DNA from: Hermatobates lingyangjiaoensis
Taxonomy: Eukaryota; Arthropoda; Insecta; Hemiptera; Hermatobatidae
Direction of reading: 5' to 3'
Assembly: GCA_026182355.1 (NCBI GenBank)
Contig: JAPFBL010000035.1
Span: 992,001-1,056,000, forward strand
DNA length: 64,000 nt
The position numbers were made by a program, and so were the translations under genes. Positions 61,250 through 64,000 of this stretch are shown here, piece after piece; position 1 is the stretch's first letter; every line of letters begins with the position of its first letter. The notes under the pieces were generated by a model that saw only the letters and a program-made list of their open reading frames with translations, did no database searches and had not been told where the DNA came from.

Positions 61250-64000
61250 ATTCAGTAATATAAAGAATTATACCTGGTCCCATTAGACTATTTATAAATT
61301 TGTTTCTTCAGCATGTTAAAACTGAATACTTATCAATTCTTCGAAGTGCTTTGTTATATGGTATTAAGAAGTTTGATTTTTGCTTCTTTAAAAAGCTGGC
61401 AATTGTAAAAACAAAAAATAAGTAAAAACAAAAAACTCTCCAAGTAATAAGTTTGTTGCTTAGAGAGTCGAAGCTTGTACTGATGTTAATTGATTTTATT
61501 GAAGAATCCCCTGTTATTGGTATCTCAGTTTGATTTGCTTTGAAGGAAGTAGAGAGGCAAGATGCTAGAGGGCCCCGTCTAACACTGGGCTTTATTACCG
61601 GATGGTCTTCTCATTGACTCCATCTGTTGCCTTGCAGCCTTCATTCACTGAATTAGCTCCATGCATCTATAGAAAACATCTCCAACTTCACTTATCTGAG
61701 GAGTATAAGAAACTTTTATAAAAAAGGTTTTATAATATTGACTTGACATTCCTGCTAACTAGCCATGCCGAAAAATAATAACTGTTTTAATTCAAAAGTT
61801 AAACAGTGAACATAGGTTTTTATTTGCAAACCTAGAGTACTCTTTATTTAGAATATAGGACAGAAAATTATCTGGATGATAATTTCGTTTATGTACATAC
61901 GGAAAACGGAAAATTTATTGCCTTCAAAAATGAAAACAAAGATAGTATTATAGCGGCTTCCATGATAATTGTGATATTTTGGACAATGAAAAAAAAAATA
62001 TGCTGAAGAAATACGCTGAAGGCGGGCTGTACGGTGTCACATAGCTGAGCACTGTCACTATGTGAGCTGAAGAAATCGTAAAGAAATGAGTGCAGCGTTC
62101 TTATGTCTACCCGCTGTCATAGACATATGTCAACATTTCTTGACATATAGATTTATATTTCAGTTTGTGTGTGTGTGTGTTGTGAATGCTTTTAAATGTG
62201 AGGGAAAAGGAGGTAGGATTGACTGGATAGAAGACAGTCAATCTTAAATAGGATAGAGATAAATAGAAAGAGTTAGCTCAGAAAAATTAAAAGTGATAAC
62301 AGAAGAGTGTGAATAGCCATAGGTTTGTCTATATGTACAATATCGTATAAAAAAGACCGTTAACGGACTGCCAAAACAAAAGCAACACTGTTGATACAGA
62401 GACATGATATTTGTATAGTGGATTCCTTTCAAGATCTACGACAGCAATACAGAGGCTTTTGAAAATTTAGTCCCTAAAATTAGCGTCAACCTATTGAGTC
62501 TAAAGAAAAATCATAACCAAAATATTTTAAACACGAATGACTTTAGAGAAAATCTGAAAACGTATAAGTGATTACAGATTTAATTCTCTATAACTTTTAC
62601 TGGAAACTTTATTCTTTTCTATGTCATTTCAGTTCTTGAAATGTCAAGAAAGTGTAAAAACCTCTACAATTCATGATTTCCCATCTAGGTAAGTGGATCT
62701 TACACCACTATTATTGATTATGTTAAAATCAATAACCAGACGTAATACTTCAATAAGTGTGTATATATATGTTATATTCCAATAACTGTAGTAGTTTTTT
62801 CCCTCCAAAGTAGTACCCCTACTTGGAGGGAGTTTATAGCAATATTTTAACATGCTCCATTTTTTATGTAACTGTAGTAGTGTATGCCAACATAACACTA
62901 CTGTATAATTGTTTTGTATGTTGAGGTGTTAAGTTTCAATTTCAGTTCAAATAATAATACTATGCATTGTTCTAATAACTAAGTACCTGGCTTTTTGTAA
63001 GCGATATAAATATAGCTTTAGCCATACAATCTGTATTATTGTATTCAAAAAATTATGTTGACCATCAAAAAACCGTGTTTTCTAAACGTATATCATATAT
63101 ATTCAAATCTCAGCTAACATCAAGCACACTGTTACTGTATACCAAGTTTGTTTTTATCTTTTCATAAAGAAGTTTAACATTTGAAATTACAGACTCATTA
63201 TTTAAAATTTTAACAAAATTGTAATTTGGTTTCCTTGGACTGAAAAAGCTGGTGATGTTATGGCTTTAGGTTTCTTATCATCATGAAATGTATTTTGGGT
63301 CTTAAGTTGGTGTCTGGTCTGAACATGATTTAGCATATGTGATTTACGACATTGACAGATGCAGTCCTCGAACACATGAAATCACTTTGTTGCAACAATT
63401 CATATTCACTTGTCTAGACATTAAAACAAACCAGCATTAACTATTCATTCTTATATAACACAATATTTAAACATACAAAACACATTTCAAAGTAAGAACA
63501 AAATATAAATCCAAACATTGTATTTATACATTATTAAATAGAGCTGTATCGTATGAAAGGGAAATGTACATACGCTATTATAAAATAAAGACTATTATAT
63601 TCTATAAACTGGTTATTTGAGACATGGAATTTGGTTTTAGTATTTTTATTATAAGATTGATTTGTGATAAAAAAAAGCAAAAAAAATTACAAGAGAGAAA
63701 GAAAGAATATGGAATTAGAGTTAGAGAAAGTGACTGTAAAAGAGTAAGAGAAGAAATTGGGGAAGGAGTAAAAGAGATTTATACAGAAAAACTATTCAAG
63801 AATGAAGTCGTAACAACTATGACTCGTTTAAAGGGGTTATTGGTTGTAAGTTATACATTAGTTATTTGATAGCAGCAAACAATAAAGAATGGATTGGCGT
63901 TGGGATTGTCAAGTGAAGAGGTTTGTAAGCAGTCGTCTAATCGAGCTCAAGCCCATAATAAAGGACTCGGAGGGCTTTCAACTGGGTCAGTTCTCATTAG
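61250..64000. other. AT-rich DNA, nothing recognised
   Basis: No supported coding region to the window end. A small inverted repeat TCACATAG...CTATGTGA lies at 62037-62065. Confidence 0.35.

Noticed and set aside
63624..63869. 81-residue Lys/Glu-rich frame near the right end
   Set aside because: Low-complexity A/G-rich sequence with no recognised domain.
1..64000. CRISPR arrays, operons or bacterial systems
   Set aside because: A spliced nuclear mitochondrial-protein gene and metazoan transposons show the DNA is eukaryotic. No regularly spaced direct repeats were seen.

Overview
The window is nuclear DNA from an animal with an AT-rich, repeat-laden genome and long introns. Only one ordinary host gene is clearly present: the nuclear gene for cytochrome c oxidase subunit 5A (COX5A). 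It lies on the + strand as two coding exons (7204-7481 and 29814-29982) separated by an intron of about 22.3 kb. The joined product is 148 residues, close to the length known for this family. The C-terminal wording of COX5A and the type of mariner transposase lean towards an arthropod, but this is an inference and other invertebrates are not excluded.

Layout. 1-7.1 kb: AT-rich intergenic DNA with dispersed repeat copies, one 319-bp palindrome and a small GC-rich island at about 1.15-1.25 kb that may be the last coding exon of a gene lying to the left. 7.2-30.0 kb: COX5A. Its intron carries a 603-bp hAT-type element (9357-9959), a 340-bp palindrome (11181-11520), a decayed Penelope-like retroelement on the - strand (about 11990-12640), a 1306-bp mariner (14225-15530), a short open stretch resembling the end of a MATH/TRAF domain (17073-17246), a purine tract with a run of 18 G (about 19.0-19.2 kb) and a further palindrome (29.38-29.51 kb). 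30-64 kb: no convincing host gene. It holds a 915-bp internally deleted mariner (36382-37296), a tRNA-like sequence (38573-38630), a 777-bp hAT-type element with nested palindromes (41390-42166), four diverged copies of one long repeat (22.9, 44.9, 51.5 and 55 kb), two copies of a GC-rich repeat (53.87 and 60.27 kb), a 563-bp direct tandem duplication (56.66-57.80 kb) and microsatellites.

The most interesting signal is a set of hammerhead-ribozyme-like motifs. At about ten sites the same plan recurs: CUGANGA, one unpaired base, a hairpin of varying sequence but preserved pairing, GAAA, then a very short A...U closure and a strand that often pairs with the bases before CUGANGA. One site lies just past the end of the Penelope-like coding remnant, which agrees with the known presence of hammerheads in Penelope-like retroelements. 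Several others form the arms of large palindromes. The single extra base before helix II differs from the textbook hammerhead, so activity is unproven.
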